A DNA stretch of 64,000 bases from Jejuia sp043557195 (GTDB taxonomy: Bacteria; Bacteroidota; Bacteroidia; Flavobacteriales; Flavobacteriaceae), in assembly GCA_043557195.1 (NCBI GenBank), contig CP121314.1, positions 186,001-250,000 on the forward strand. Direction: 5' to 3'. How positions within the stretch are numbered: the first letter of the stretch is position 1; the number at the start of each line of letters is the position of its first letter. A model generated the notes under the pieces. It was not told the DNA's origin. It saw only the letters and a program-made list of their open reading frames with translations, and searched no databases. Of this stretch, positions 55,201 to 62,295 are shown in pieces. A program made the position numbers and the translations under genes.

Positions 55201-58200
55201 GCTACTTGTAGCTTTGATGTGACTGTAACCGATAACGAAGATCCTACAATTAACTGTCCTGCCCCTATCAACGTGAATGTAGATGGTGGTACTGATGGTG
55301 CTGTGGTAACCTATACTGCGCCTGTGGGTACAGATAATAATGCTTCAGGTACAGTAACTACAACTCAAATTGCTGGTCTTCCTTCTGGGTCGTTATTCCC
55401 TGTAGGTACGACTACTAATACTTTTGAAGTGACTGACGGCTCTGGTAACACGGCTACTTGTAGCTTTGATGTGACTGTAACCGATAACGAAGATCCTACA
55501 ATTAACTGTCCTGCCCCTATCAACGTGAATGTAGATGGTGGTACTGATGGTGCTGTGGTAACCTATACTGCGCCTGTAGGTACAGATAATAATGCTTCAG
55601 GTACAGTAACTACAACTCAAATTGCTGGTCTTCCTTCTGGGTCGTTATTCCCTGTAGGTACGACTACTAATACTTTTGAAGTGACTGACGGCTCTGGTAA
55701 CACGGCTACTTGTAGCTTTGATGTGACTGTAACCGATAACGAAGATCCTACAATTAACTGTCCTGCCCCTATCAACGTGAATGTAGATGGTGGTACTGAT
55801 GGTGCTGTGGTAACCTATACTGCGCCTGTGGGTACAGATAATAATGCTTCAGGTACAGTAACTACAACTCAAATTGCTGGTCTTCCTTCTGGGTCGTTAT
55901 TCCCTGTAGGTACGACTACTAATACTTTTGAAGTGACTGACGGCTCTGGTAACACGGCTACTTGTAGCTTTGATGTGACTGTAACCGATAACGAAGATCC
56001 TACAATTAACTGTCCTGCCCCTATCAACGTGAATGTAGATGGTGGTACTGATGGTGCTGTGGTAACCTATACTGCGCCTGTGGGTACAGATAATAATGCT
56101 TCAGGTACAGTAACTACAACTCAAATTGCTGGTCTTCCTTCTGGGTCGTTATTCCCTGTAGGTACGACTACTAATACTTTTGAAGTGACTGACGGCTCTG
56201 GTAACACGGCTACTTGTAGCTTTGATGTGACTGTAACCGATAACGAAGACCCTACAATTAACTGTCCTGCCCCTATCAACGTGAATGTAGATGGTGGAGA
56301 ATGTGGAGCTATTGTAACTTACACAACACCTGTAGGAACAGATAACTCTACTGGTGCAGTAACCACGCAAATTGCGGGACTACCTTCTGGGTCGTTATTC
56401 CCTGTAGGTACGACTACTAATACTTTTGAAGTAACCGATGCAAGCGGTAATACAACGACATGTAGCTTTGATGTGACTGTAACTGATGATGAAGACCCAA
56501 CTATTACTTGTCCTGCGGACGTTATAGCTAATACTTCTGATGATGCCGCAGGTAACTGTTCAACGACTGTTAGCCTTGGCATACCAACTACTGATGATAA
56601 CTGTTCGGTAGCTTCTGTTGTAGCTCAGGTAAACAGTGCTGATATTGATCCCGTTACTTTTGAATTCCCATTAGGTGATACAACTGTAACTTGGATTGTA
56701 ACTGATGGTAGTGGTAATACTAATAACTGTACACAAGCTGTTACTGTTAATGACGATGAAGATCCAACTATTACTTGTCCTGCGGACCTTATAGCTAATA
56801 CTTCTGATGATGCTACAGGTAACTGTTCAACGACAGTTAGTCTTGGTACGCCAACTACTGATGATAATTGTTCTGTGGCTTCTGTTGTGGCACAAGTTAA
56901 CGGTGCTGATATTGATCCTGTAACTTTTGAATTTCCATTAGGAGATACAATTGTAACTTGGATTGTAACTGATGGTAGTGGTAATACTAATAACTGTACA
57001 CAAACCGTTACTGTGATTGATGATGAAGACCCAACTATCACTTGTCCTTCAAATATAACAATCAATACTTCTGATGACGCAATAGGTAACTGTTCTACTA
57101 CAGTTGCGCTTGGTACACCAACTACTGATGATAACTGTTCGGTAGCTTCTGTTGTAGCTCAGGTAAACGGTGCTGATATTGATCCCATTACTTTTGAATT
57201 CCCATTAGGTGATACAACTGTAACTTGGATTGTAACTGATGGTAGTGGTAATACTACTAACTGTACACAGACTGTTACTGTTAATGACGATGAAGACCCA
57301 ACTATTACTTGTCCTGCGGACGTTATAGCTAATACTTCTGATGATGCTGCAGGTAACTGTTCAACGACTGTTAGTCTTGGTACGCCAACTACTGATGATA
57401 ATTGTTCGGTAGCTTCTGTTGTGGCACAAATTAACGGTGCTGATATTGATCCTGTAACTTTTGAATTTCCATTAGGCGATACAACTGTAACTTGGATTGT
57501 AACTGATGGCAGTGGTAATACAGCTAACTGTGCACAAACCGTTACTGTGATTGATGATGAGGATCCAACTATTACTTGTCCTGCTGATATAACCGTTAAC
57601 GCTGATCCTGGATTATGTTCTGCATCGAATGTAGACTTAGGTGAAGCTACGACGGACGATAATTGTGGTGTTGCTTCTGTATTAAATAATGCTTTAGAGC
57701 CATTCGCACTTGGTCAAACTACAGTAACATGGACAGTTACAGACAATGCTGGTAATACAACTACCTGTGAACAAATTGTAACTGTTGTTGATGGAGAACT
57801 ACCTGAACTTACTTGTCCTCCAGCCGTTACTGTGAATGTTGATTCTGGAACTTGTGAAGCAACTAATGTAGATTTAGGTGATTTAGATGTTCAAGATTGT
57901 ACAGATGTTATTATTACAAATGATGCACCTTCAACATTCCCATTAGGAGATACAACTGTAATATGGACAGTAACTGACCTTGCTGGAAACTCAGATACGT
58001 GCGAGCAACTAGTTACGGTTGTTGATAATATTCCTCCAACATTTGTTGAAGCACTTCCAACTGACATAACTGTAGAGTGTGATAACGTGCCAACTGAAGA
58101 AACATTAACTGCAACTGATAATTGTAGTGATGCAGTAGTAACTTTTGATGAAGTTAAAATAGACGGTTCTTGTATTTCTAATTATATTTTAGAACGCACT

Positions 58201-59361
58201 TGGACAGCAACTGATGAAGCTGGATTAACAACCATTCATACACAAACAATTACAGTTGAAGATACAACTCCTCCTGTGTTTGTTGAAAGATTACCTGAAG
58301 ATATTACTGTTGAGTGTGATGCAATACCTACCCCAGAAACTATAACAGCTACTGATAACTGTAGTACTGCAACAGTAACGACTGAAGACGTAATAATTGA
58401 AGGGGCTTGTGATGGTACGTATACTATTGAGCGTACATACACTGCAACAGATGAATGTGGTTTAACTGCAGCATACACTCAAACTATCAATGTTCAAGAT
58501 ACTACTGCTCCTACTCCTGTAGAAACTTTAGAGGAGAACATTACAGTAAGCTGTACTGATATCCCAGAAGTTCCAGAAATTCAATTTCAAGATAATTGTA
58601 CTACTGATATAATTGTAGTATTTAACGAAGTAAATGGGTTTGACGATACTGTTTTTGAAGATTATCAAATAGTAAGAACTTGGACCGTTAGAGATGCTTG
58701 TAATAACGAAGAAACTTATACACAAACATTAAATGTAATGTTGGATGAAATTATTACTCAAGTGAATGGTCCTGATAGATGTTTTGATGAAGGTATTATT
58801 GATTTAAATGAATTCTTAACTTCTGAAAACAAAGAAGGTACTTGGGAATTATTAGAAGGTGATCCTGCCGCTGAATTGAATGGAAACTTATTCAATCCAA
58901 CTACTTTAGAACCATCATTAGACTTCTTGCCAAATAATGGAGATTCTATTGAATATCTGTTCAGATATACTGGTTTAGATGCTGGTTGTATCAATATAAC
59001 CGAAGTAACTATAGGAATAAACCCAGATTGTGTGGTATTACCTTGTGGCGATTCTGATGTTGTAATCTCTAAAGCACTTACTCCTAATGGTGATGGGTTT
59101 AACGATAGCTTTGATATTATGGGTATTGACTTATGTGGATTTACAGCCAATGTTAAAATATTCAATCGTTGGGGTGCATTGGTGTATGAATCTAGCAACT
59201 ACACTTTAGGTGAAGGTCAAGGTTCATGGCAAGGAGATGCTCATAAATCATCTGTAGGATCTGCTGGAAGAGTACCTAACGGAACATACTATTACATTAT
59301 AAACTTAGAAAATAGTGGATTACCACCTTATACTGGCCCTATCTACATCGGAACCAAATAA
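49255..59361 (+). CDS. Giant VWA/SprB/HYR adhesin with T9SS type B C-terminal domain
   Basis: A 3368-residue surface protein. I chose ATG 49255, which opens a signal peptide (LFVLCFIFSIDSLFSQ); the frame is open 27 codons upstream. Order: VWA domain with intact MIDAS DRSGS at 74-78 (about 68-290), a DUF11-like region (about 300-400), a SprB-type repeat (about 482-560), a long run of hyalin (HYR) repeats (about 561-2920) including 21 units of one 84-residue type, three diverged HYR-like units (about 2920-3160), and a gliding-motility C-terminal domain (about 3263-3368, LTPNGDGFNDSF, FNRWGALVYES, PNGTYYYIINL). That last part is the type B T9SS sorting signal that needs a PorP/SprF partner, encoded 10 bp downstream. 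Likely role: adhesion or gliding at the cell surface. Confidence 0.93.
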   Translation: MKNPLLFHRNHTKSLVQILFVLCFIFSIDSLFSQEIIVNKYAVENATSCNQFDITLEVIGNPPAQPQEVVLVIDRSGSMADDDGDPTTPLPIEYAQDAAIDFVNQFFLPVNNPTGLNRISIVTFGTTASLDQPLTDSSGQAALITTINNIITVGRTNTEQAVIFADNELTNNGTFDCKTSRSIILLSDGVPTSRDPQNSTTDCGSLTTVTPCQTEAIQAAQDSWTTTVAGEVYNQSFFTIGLIGAISGATETIGVSTLDQMQNAGAFTTEDNADLTGIYNTILGQLVAAATQLPSQALVTDIIETGYTLVPGSIVASKGTGSVSGQTVSWDVDNVFNETITLNYTIQGTPTVCGENLSGTSTINYEDSSCNTASITFNNPTVCLPCPDISPTISQSGCTSIDYSSTVDQGGCSSMADSYAWEFFLDGNSVGTSNTLSGTFNYTGAAPFEGNFTATLTYTGTYGTGCILPNVSENSNTVVLPNALAGNISSQTNVICPGASTGLIVAEGVNGTAPYSYSIDGGSNYQPSGTFPGLVTGSYTITILDDLGCTTTVSTTITDEGDNENPTISCPADINANTSDDAVGNCSTTVNLGTPTTSDNCSVASVIAQVNGSDIDPITFEFGLGDTIVTWIVTDGSGNTANCTQTVTITDNEDPTINCPAPINVNVDGGTDGAVVTYTAPVGTDNCPSATTTQIAGLPSGSLFPVGTTTNTFEVTDGSGNTATCSFDVTVTDNEDPTINCPAPINVNVDGGTDGAVVTYTAPVGTDNNASGTVTTTQIAGLPSGSLFPVGTTTNTFEVTDGSGNTATCSFDVTVTDNEDPTINCPAPINVNVDGGADGAVVTYTAPVGTDNNASGTVTTTQIAGLPSGSLFPVGTTTNTFEVTDGSGNTATCSFDVTVTDNEDPTINCPAPINVNVDGGADGAVVTYTAPVGTDNNASGTVTTTQIAGLPSGSLFPVGTTTNTFEVTDGSGNTATCSFDVTVTDNEDPTINCPAPINVNVDGGTDGAMVTYTAPVGTDNNASGTVTTTQIAGLPSGSLFPVGTTTNTFEVTDGSGNTATCSFDVTVTDNEDPTINCPAPINVNVDGGTDGAVVTYTAPVGTDNNASGTVTTTQIAGLPSGSLFPVGTTTNTFEVTDGSGNTATCSFDVTVTDNEDPTINCPAPINVNVDGGADGAVVTYTAPVGTDNNASGTVTTTQIAGLPSGSLFPVGTTTNTFEVTDGSGNTATCSFDVTVTDNEDPTINCPAPINVNVDGGTDGAVVTYTAPVGTDNNASGTVTTTQIAGLPSGSLFPVGTTTNTFEVTDGSGNTATCSFDVTVTDNEDPTINCPAPINVNVDGGTDGAVVTYTAPVGTDNNASGTVTTTQIAGLPSGSLFPVGTTTNTFEVTDGSGNTATCSFDVTVTDNEDPTINCPAPINVNVDGGTDGAVVTYTAPVGTDNNASGTVTTTQIAGLPSGSLFPVGTTTNTFEVTDGSGNTATCSFDVTVTDNEDPTINCPAPINVNVDGGTDGAVVTYTAPVGTDNNASGTVTTTQIAGLPSGSLFPVGTTTNTFEVTDGSGNTATCSFDVTVTDNEDPTINCPAPINVNVDGGADGAVVTYTAPVGTDNNASGTVTTTQIAGLPSGSLFPVGTTTNTFEVTDGSGNTATCSFDVTVTDNEDPTINCPAPINVNVDGGTDGAVVTYTAPVGTDNNASGTVTTTQIAGLPSGSLFPVGTTTNTFEVTDGSGNTATCSFDVTVTDNEDPTINCPAPINVNVDGGADGAVVTYTAPVGTDNNASGTVTTTQIAGLPSGSLFPVGTTTNTFEVTDGSGNTATCSFDVTVTDNEDPTINCPAPINVNVDGGADGAVVTYTAPVGTDNNASGTVTTTQIAGLPSGSLFPVGTTTNTFEVTDGSGNTATCSFDVTVTDNEDPTINCPAPINVNVDGGTDGAVVTYTAPVGTDNNASGTVTTTQIAGLPSGSLFPVGTTTNTFEVTDGSGNTATCSFDVTVTDNEDPTINCPAPINVNVDGGTDGAVVTYTAPVGTDNNASGTVTTTQIAGLPSGSLFPVGTTTNTFEVTDGSGNTATCSFDVTVTDNEDPTINCPAPINVNVDGGTDGAVVTYTAPVGTDNNASGTVTTTQIAGLPSGSLFPVGTTTNTFEVTDGSGNTATCSFDVTVTDNEDPTINCPAPINVNVDGGTDGAVVTYTAPVGTDNNASGTVTTTQIAGLPSGSLFPVGTTTNTFEVTDGSGNTATCSFDVTVTDNEDPTINCPAPINVNVDGGTDGAVVTYTAPVGTDNNASGTVTTTQIAGLPSGSLFPVGTTTNTFEVTDGSGNTATCSFDVTVTDNEDPTINCPAPINVNVDGGECGAIVTYTTPVGTDNSTGAVTTQIAGLPSGSLFPVGTTTNTFEVTDASGNTTTCSFDVTVTDDEDPTITCPADVIANTSDDAAGNCSTTVSLGIPTTDDNCSVASVVAQVNSADIDPVTFEFPLGDTTVTWIVTDGSGNTNNCTQAVTVNDDEDPTITCPADLIANTSDDATGNCSTTVSLGTPTTDDNCSVASVVAQVNGADIDPVTFEFPLGDTIVTWIVTDGSGNTNNCTQTVTVIDDEDPTITCPSNITINTSDDAIGNCSTTVALGTPTTDDNCSVASVVAQVNGADIDPITFEFPLGDTTVTWIVTDGSGNTTNCTQTVTVNDDEDPTITCPADVIANTSDDAAGNCSTTVSLGTPTTDDNCSVASVVAQINGADIDPVTFEFPLGDTTVTWIVTDGSGNTANCAQTVTVIDDEDPTITCPADITVNADPGLCSASNVDLGEATTDDNCGVASVLNNALEPFALGQTTVTWTVTDNAGNTTTCEQIVTVVDGELPELTCPPAVTVNVDSGTCEATNVDLGDLDVQDCTDVIITNDAPSTFPLGDTTVIWTVTDLAGNSDTCEQLVTVVDNIPPTFVEALPTDITVECDNVPTEETLTATDNCSDAVVTFDEVKIDGSCISNYILERTWTATDEAGLTTIHTQTITVEDTTPPVFVERLPEDITVECDAIPTPETITATDNCSTATVTTEDVIIEGACDGTYTIERTYTATDECGLTAAYTQTINVQDTTAPTPVETLEENITVSCTDIPEVPEIQFQDNCTTDIIVVFNEVNGFDDTVFEDYQIVRTWTVRDACNNEETYTQTLNVMLDEIITQVNGPDRCFDEGIIDLNEFLTSENKEGTWELLEGDPAAELNGNLFNPTTLEPSLDFLPNNGDSIEYLFRYTGLDAGCINITEVTIGINPDCVVLPCGDSDVVISKALTPNGDGFNDSFDIMGIDLCGFTANVKIFNRWGALVYESSNYTLGEGQGSWQGDAHKSSVGSAGRVPNGTYYYIINLENSGLPPYTGPIYIGTK
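51448..56235 (+). repeat. 19 tandem 252-bp repeats in the adhesin gene
   Basis: Nineteen head-to-tail units of exactly 252 bp (84 codons) run from 51448 to 56235, each starting at the codon for the Thr of TDNEDPTINC. They differ at only a few positions (GAAGAT/GAAGAC, AACGTC/AACGTG, ACT/GCT, GTA/GTG, ACTCAA/ACACAA, GGGTCG/GGATCG), nearly all silent. Related but less similar units flank the block: an 82-codon one at 51202-51447 and a diverged one at 56236-56481. The units are in frame and each keeps two Cys residues. Confidence 0.97.
56482..57549 (+). repeat. Four tandem 267-bp HYR repeats in the adhesin gene
   Basis: Four in-frame 267-bp units (89 codons, each with DDEDPTITCP and NCSTTV...DDNCSVASVVAQVN) follow the 252-bp array. 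A fifth member of the same type precedes the array at about 50935-51201. They are more diverged from one another than the 252-bp units. Confidence 0.9.
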
Positions 59362-59371
59362 AACGTAACCT

Positions 59372-60292
59372 ATGAAACTTATTAAACATTATATAATCGC
59401 TTTTGCGTTGTTTAGTTGTACTGTTGGAGTTGCACAACAATTGCCTCAATTCACACAGTATATGTATAATACAATTTCTATAAATCCAGCTTATGCTGGT
59501 AGTAGAGAAGCGTTAAGCATTGTTGGATTACACCGAAGCCAATGGGTTGGTTTTGATGGCGGCCCTATAACACAAACACTTTCTATTCATTCACCTTTAA
59601 GGAATGATAGAATAGGTTTAGGTTTATCTTTTATTGAAGATGATTTAGGTCCTGAAAATTTCACTTATTTATATGGAGATTTCTCTTATACTATTCCAAC
59701 AGGGGCAACGGGTAAGTTGGCGTTTGGATTGAAAGCTGGATTTACAAGTTATAGTTTAGATCCTGATTTTAGAAATTCTCAAAGTTTTGACCCCTCTATT
59801 AGAGGTATTGAAGACAGATGGACACCAAATATTGGTTTAGGATTATTTTATCATACCAATAGATTTTATATTGGTGCATCTGCGCCAAGAATTTTGAATA
59901 CTGACAGAAATACTGCTGATGGTTTTGAAGCTCTAGAAAGACTAAGTTATTATGCAATTGCTGGTGTTGTTCTAGATTTAAGCGAATCTATAAAATTTAA
60001 GCCTTCAACTTTGATGAAAGCTACAAATGGTGCGCCATTATCGTTTGATTTTACAGGTAACTTCTTATTTAACGAAAAGTTTTGGTTAGGTGCTTCATAT
60101 AGACTGAATCAAGATACAGGTGCCTTTGGTGGTTTTGCTGATATTCAAGTATCTAGACAATTACGCGTAGGCTATTCATACGAAAAACCTATTTCAGATA
60201 TTAGAGCTTACACGAGTGGCACACATGAAGTATTGCTTATCTATGAATTCAAATTCTTAAGTTCTAAACTAAAATCTCCAAGATATTTCTAA
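59372..60292 (+). CDS. PorP/SprF family T9SS outer-membrane protein
   Basis: A 306-residue outer-membrane protein of the PorP/SprF family. After a signal peptide (1-21, GVAQQ end) come the hallmarks LPQFTQYMYNTISINPAYAG (about 23-42) and GLHRSQWVGFDGGPITQTLS (about 51-70), followed by barrel strands. SprF-type proteins are needed for secretion and surface attachment of the type B substrate encoded next to them, as shown for SprB and SprF in Flavobacterium johnsoniae. It begins 10 bp after the adhesin stop, so it is the dedicated partner of that adhesin. Confidence 0.95.
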   Translation: MKLIKHYIIAFALFSCTVGVAQQLPQFTQYMYNTISINPAYAGSREALSIVGLHRSQWVGFDGGPITQTLSIHSPLRNDRIGLGLSFIEDDLGPENFTYLYGDFSYTIPTGATGKLAFGLKAGFTSYSLDPDFRNSQSFDPSIRGIEDRWTPNIGLGLFYHTNRFYIGASAPRILNTDRNTADGFEALERLSYYAIAGVVLDLSESIKFKPSTLMKATNGAPLSFDFTGNFLFNEKFWLGASYRLNQDTGAFGGFADIQVSRQLRVGYSYEKPISDIRAYTSGTHEVLLIYEFKFLSSKLKSPRYF

Positions 60293-60310
60293 AAACTGCA
60301 TGTATTCATT

Positions 60311-62233
60311 ATGAAATTAAAAACTTACATATTAGTTTGTATTGCTCTTGTCGTTGTATCTGCTGCATTTGCGCAACCAGGTAGACAGAAAAGAGCTGAT
60401 ACATTATTTAATAAGTTTTCTTTTGTTAAGGCTGCTGAAGTTTACAAAGATCTTATAAAAAATAACTACAATAAAGATTATGCCACAAGGCAACTTGCCG
60501 ATTGTTACGCATATTTAAGAAACCCTTCTGCAGCAGCGAGATATTACAAGCGTGTTGTAGAGCAAAAAGATGTTCCTATAGAGTATTATTACAGTTATGC
60601 TCAAGCCTTAAGAGGTATTAAAAAATACAAGGAATCTAGAGAATGGATGCAACGTTTTAAGGATTCTGGAGGTGTAACCAATACAGATAGCTTTGAAAAA
60701 GACCAAATGTTCATGGCGCATGTGTTTAGCTCTAAAAAACAATATTTCTTGAAGCGAACTAGAATTAATTCAAAATTTAGTGATTTTGGAGCCATTGAGC
60801 ACGATGGTAAAGTGTATTTTGCATCATCAAGAGATGAAGGCGTTTCAGTAAAACGCGTTTATGGCTGGAACGAGCAGCCTTTTTTAGATGTTTATGTTAC
60901 TGAAAAAGGTGGTAAAAGAAGTGTAAATCATACACACAAACTAAAAGGTGACGTCAACTCTATTTATCACGATGGTCCGGTAGTTATTACTAAAGATGGA
61001 AAAACCATGTATTTTTCCAGAAATGCCGCTAACAAATACGGTAAGGAAAATGACAAAAAAGGTATTAGCAATATCAATATTTATAAAGCGACGCTAAAAG
61101 ACAGTCTTTGGACAAATGTTGAAAAATTATCAATTAACAGTAATGAGTACTCCACACAACACCCTGCATTAAATAAAGACAATACAAAACTTTATTTTTC
61201 TTCGGATATGCCCGGTGGTTATGGAGGATCTGATATTTACTATGTTGATATAAATCCTGATGGTACTTATGGTGAACCTGTAAATGTGGGTGAAGTAGTG
61301 AATACTAAAGACTCTGAAGGAACACCGTTTATAAACAATGAAGGGATATTATTCTTTTCTTCTGATGGACATTTAGGGTTAGGACTTTTAGATATTTTTG
61401 GAACAGTTACTGATGAAACTGGAACCATCACAGATGTTGTAAACCTTGGAGTTCCTGTAAATTCTGAAAAAGACGATTTTTCATTTACTATGAATGCTGA
61501 TGGGTTAACGGGGTACTTCTCCTCAAATAGAAGAGGTGGTCGTGGTGATGACGATATTTATGAATATTATCGTAAACCTCTACTAAATGTTCGAGGTCAG
61601 GTAGTTGATGCTATTAATACTAAGCCGATTCCAAATTCAGTAATTAATTTATTTGATGCTGACGGTAATAAAATTGCCTACATGGTAACCGATAAAGATG
61701 GTTATTATAATATCAATATTGATAGAAATAAGGATTATAAAATAGTAGCAAGTCAAAATAAATACATAGATGATTATCGTGAATTCACATCAAAGAACAT
61801 TTCAAGTATAGAATCTATTATTGTGGCAAACCTAATTTTGAATCCTGTTCAAAATGTAGAAGTATTGGCAGACTTATCATTAAACACTATTTATTTTGAT
61901 TTCGATAAGCACAATATTAGAGAAGACGCCAAAAAAGAACTTGATAAAATAGTTAGCTTAATGAATAATGATTACCCAGAAATGGTCATCAGAATTGAAT
62001 CGCATACAGATTCTAGAGGTTCGTTAAGCTACAATGATAGATTATCTATAGATCGTGCAAACGCCACATATAAATATTTAATTTCTAATGGTGTTGATCC
62101 AAGTCGAATTACAGAACACAAAGGTTTTGGTGAAAGACGACTTACTAACGGTTGTGAAGACGGTGCAAAATGTGAAGATGAAGAACACCAACTAAACCGT
62201 AGAACACAATTTATAGTTGTACAAATGGAATAG
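60311..62233 (+). CDS. TPR-PD40-OmpA family protein 1
   Basis: A 640-residue envelope protein: signal peptide (1-21, AAFAQ end), TPR-like N-terminal part (about 30-120, ADTLFNKFSFVKAAEVYKDL), a PD40/WD40-like beta-propeller (about 150-420, LYFSSDMPGGYGGSDIYYVD), a carboxypeptidase regulatory-like domain (about 425-505) and an OmpA C-terminal peptidoglycan-binding domain (about 520-640, IYFDFDKHNIREDA, ESHTDSRGS, NRRTQFIV). Such proteins are standard third members of SprB/SprF-type loci and probably anchor the surface complex to the cell wall. It lies 18 bp after the PorP/SprF gene. Confidence 0.92.
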   Translation: MKLKTYILVCIALVVVSAAFAQPGRQKRADTLFNKFSFVKAAEVYKDLIKNNYNKDYATRQLADCYAYLRNPSAAARYYKRVVEQKDVPIEYYYSYAQALRGIKKYKESREWMQRFKDSGGVTNTDSFEKDQMFMAHVFSSKKQYFLKRTRINSKFSDFGAIEHDGKVYFASSRDEGVSVKRVYGWNEQPFLDVYVTEKGGKRSVNHTHKLKGDVNSIYHDGPVVITKDGKTMYFSRNAANKYGKENDKKGISNINIYKATLKDSLWTNVEKLSINSNEYSTQHPALNKDNTKLYFSSDMPGGYGGSDIYYVDINPDGTYGEPVNVGEVVNTKDSEGTPFINNEGILFFSSDGHLGLGLLDIFGTVTDETGTITDVVNLGVPVNSEKDDFSFTMNADGLTGYFSSNRRGGRGDDDIYEYYRKPLLNVRGQVVDAINTKPIPNSVINLFDADGNKIAYMVTDKDGYYNINIDRNKDYKIVASQNKYIDDYREFTSKNISSIESIIVANLILNPVQNVEVLADLSLNTIYFDFDKHNIREDAKKELDKIVSLMNNDYPEMVIRIESHTDSRGSLSYNDRLSIDRANATYKYLISNGVDPSRITEHKGFGERRLTNGCEDGAKCEDEEHQLNRRTQFIVVQME

Positions 62234-62295
62234 CAAACGCAAACTAACCACTTGTGTTATTACTATAAAGAATTGTTTTATTAAAACAAGACCCC

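Noticed and set aside
53043..55271. Series of identical 70-codon minus-strand open frames 252 bp apart
   Set aside because: They are antisense shadows of the adhesin repeat; periodicity comes from the repeat itself.
51448..56235. CRISPR array
   Set aside because: Units are 252 bp, fully coding and directly adjacent without unique spacers.
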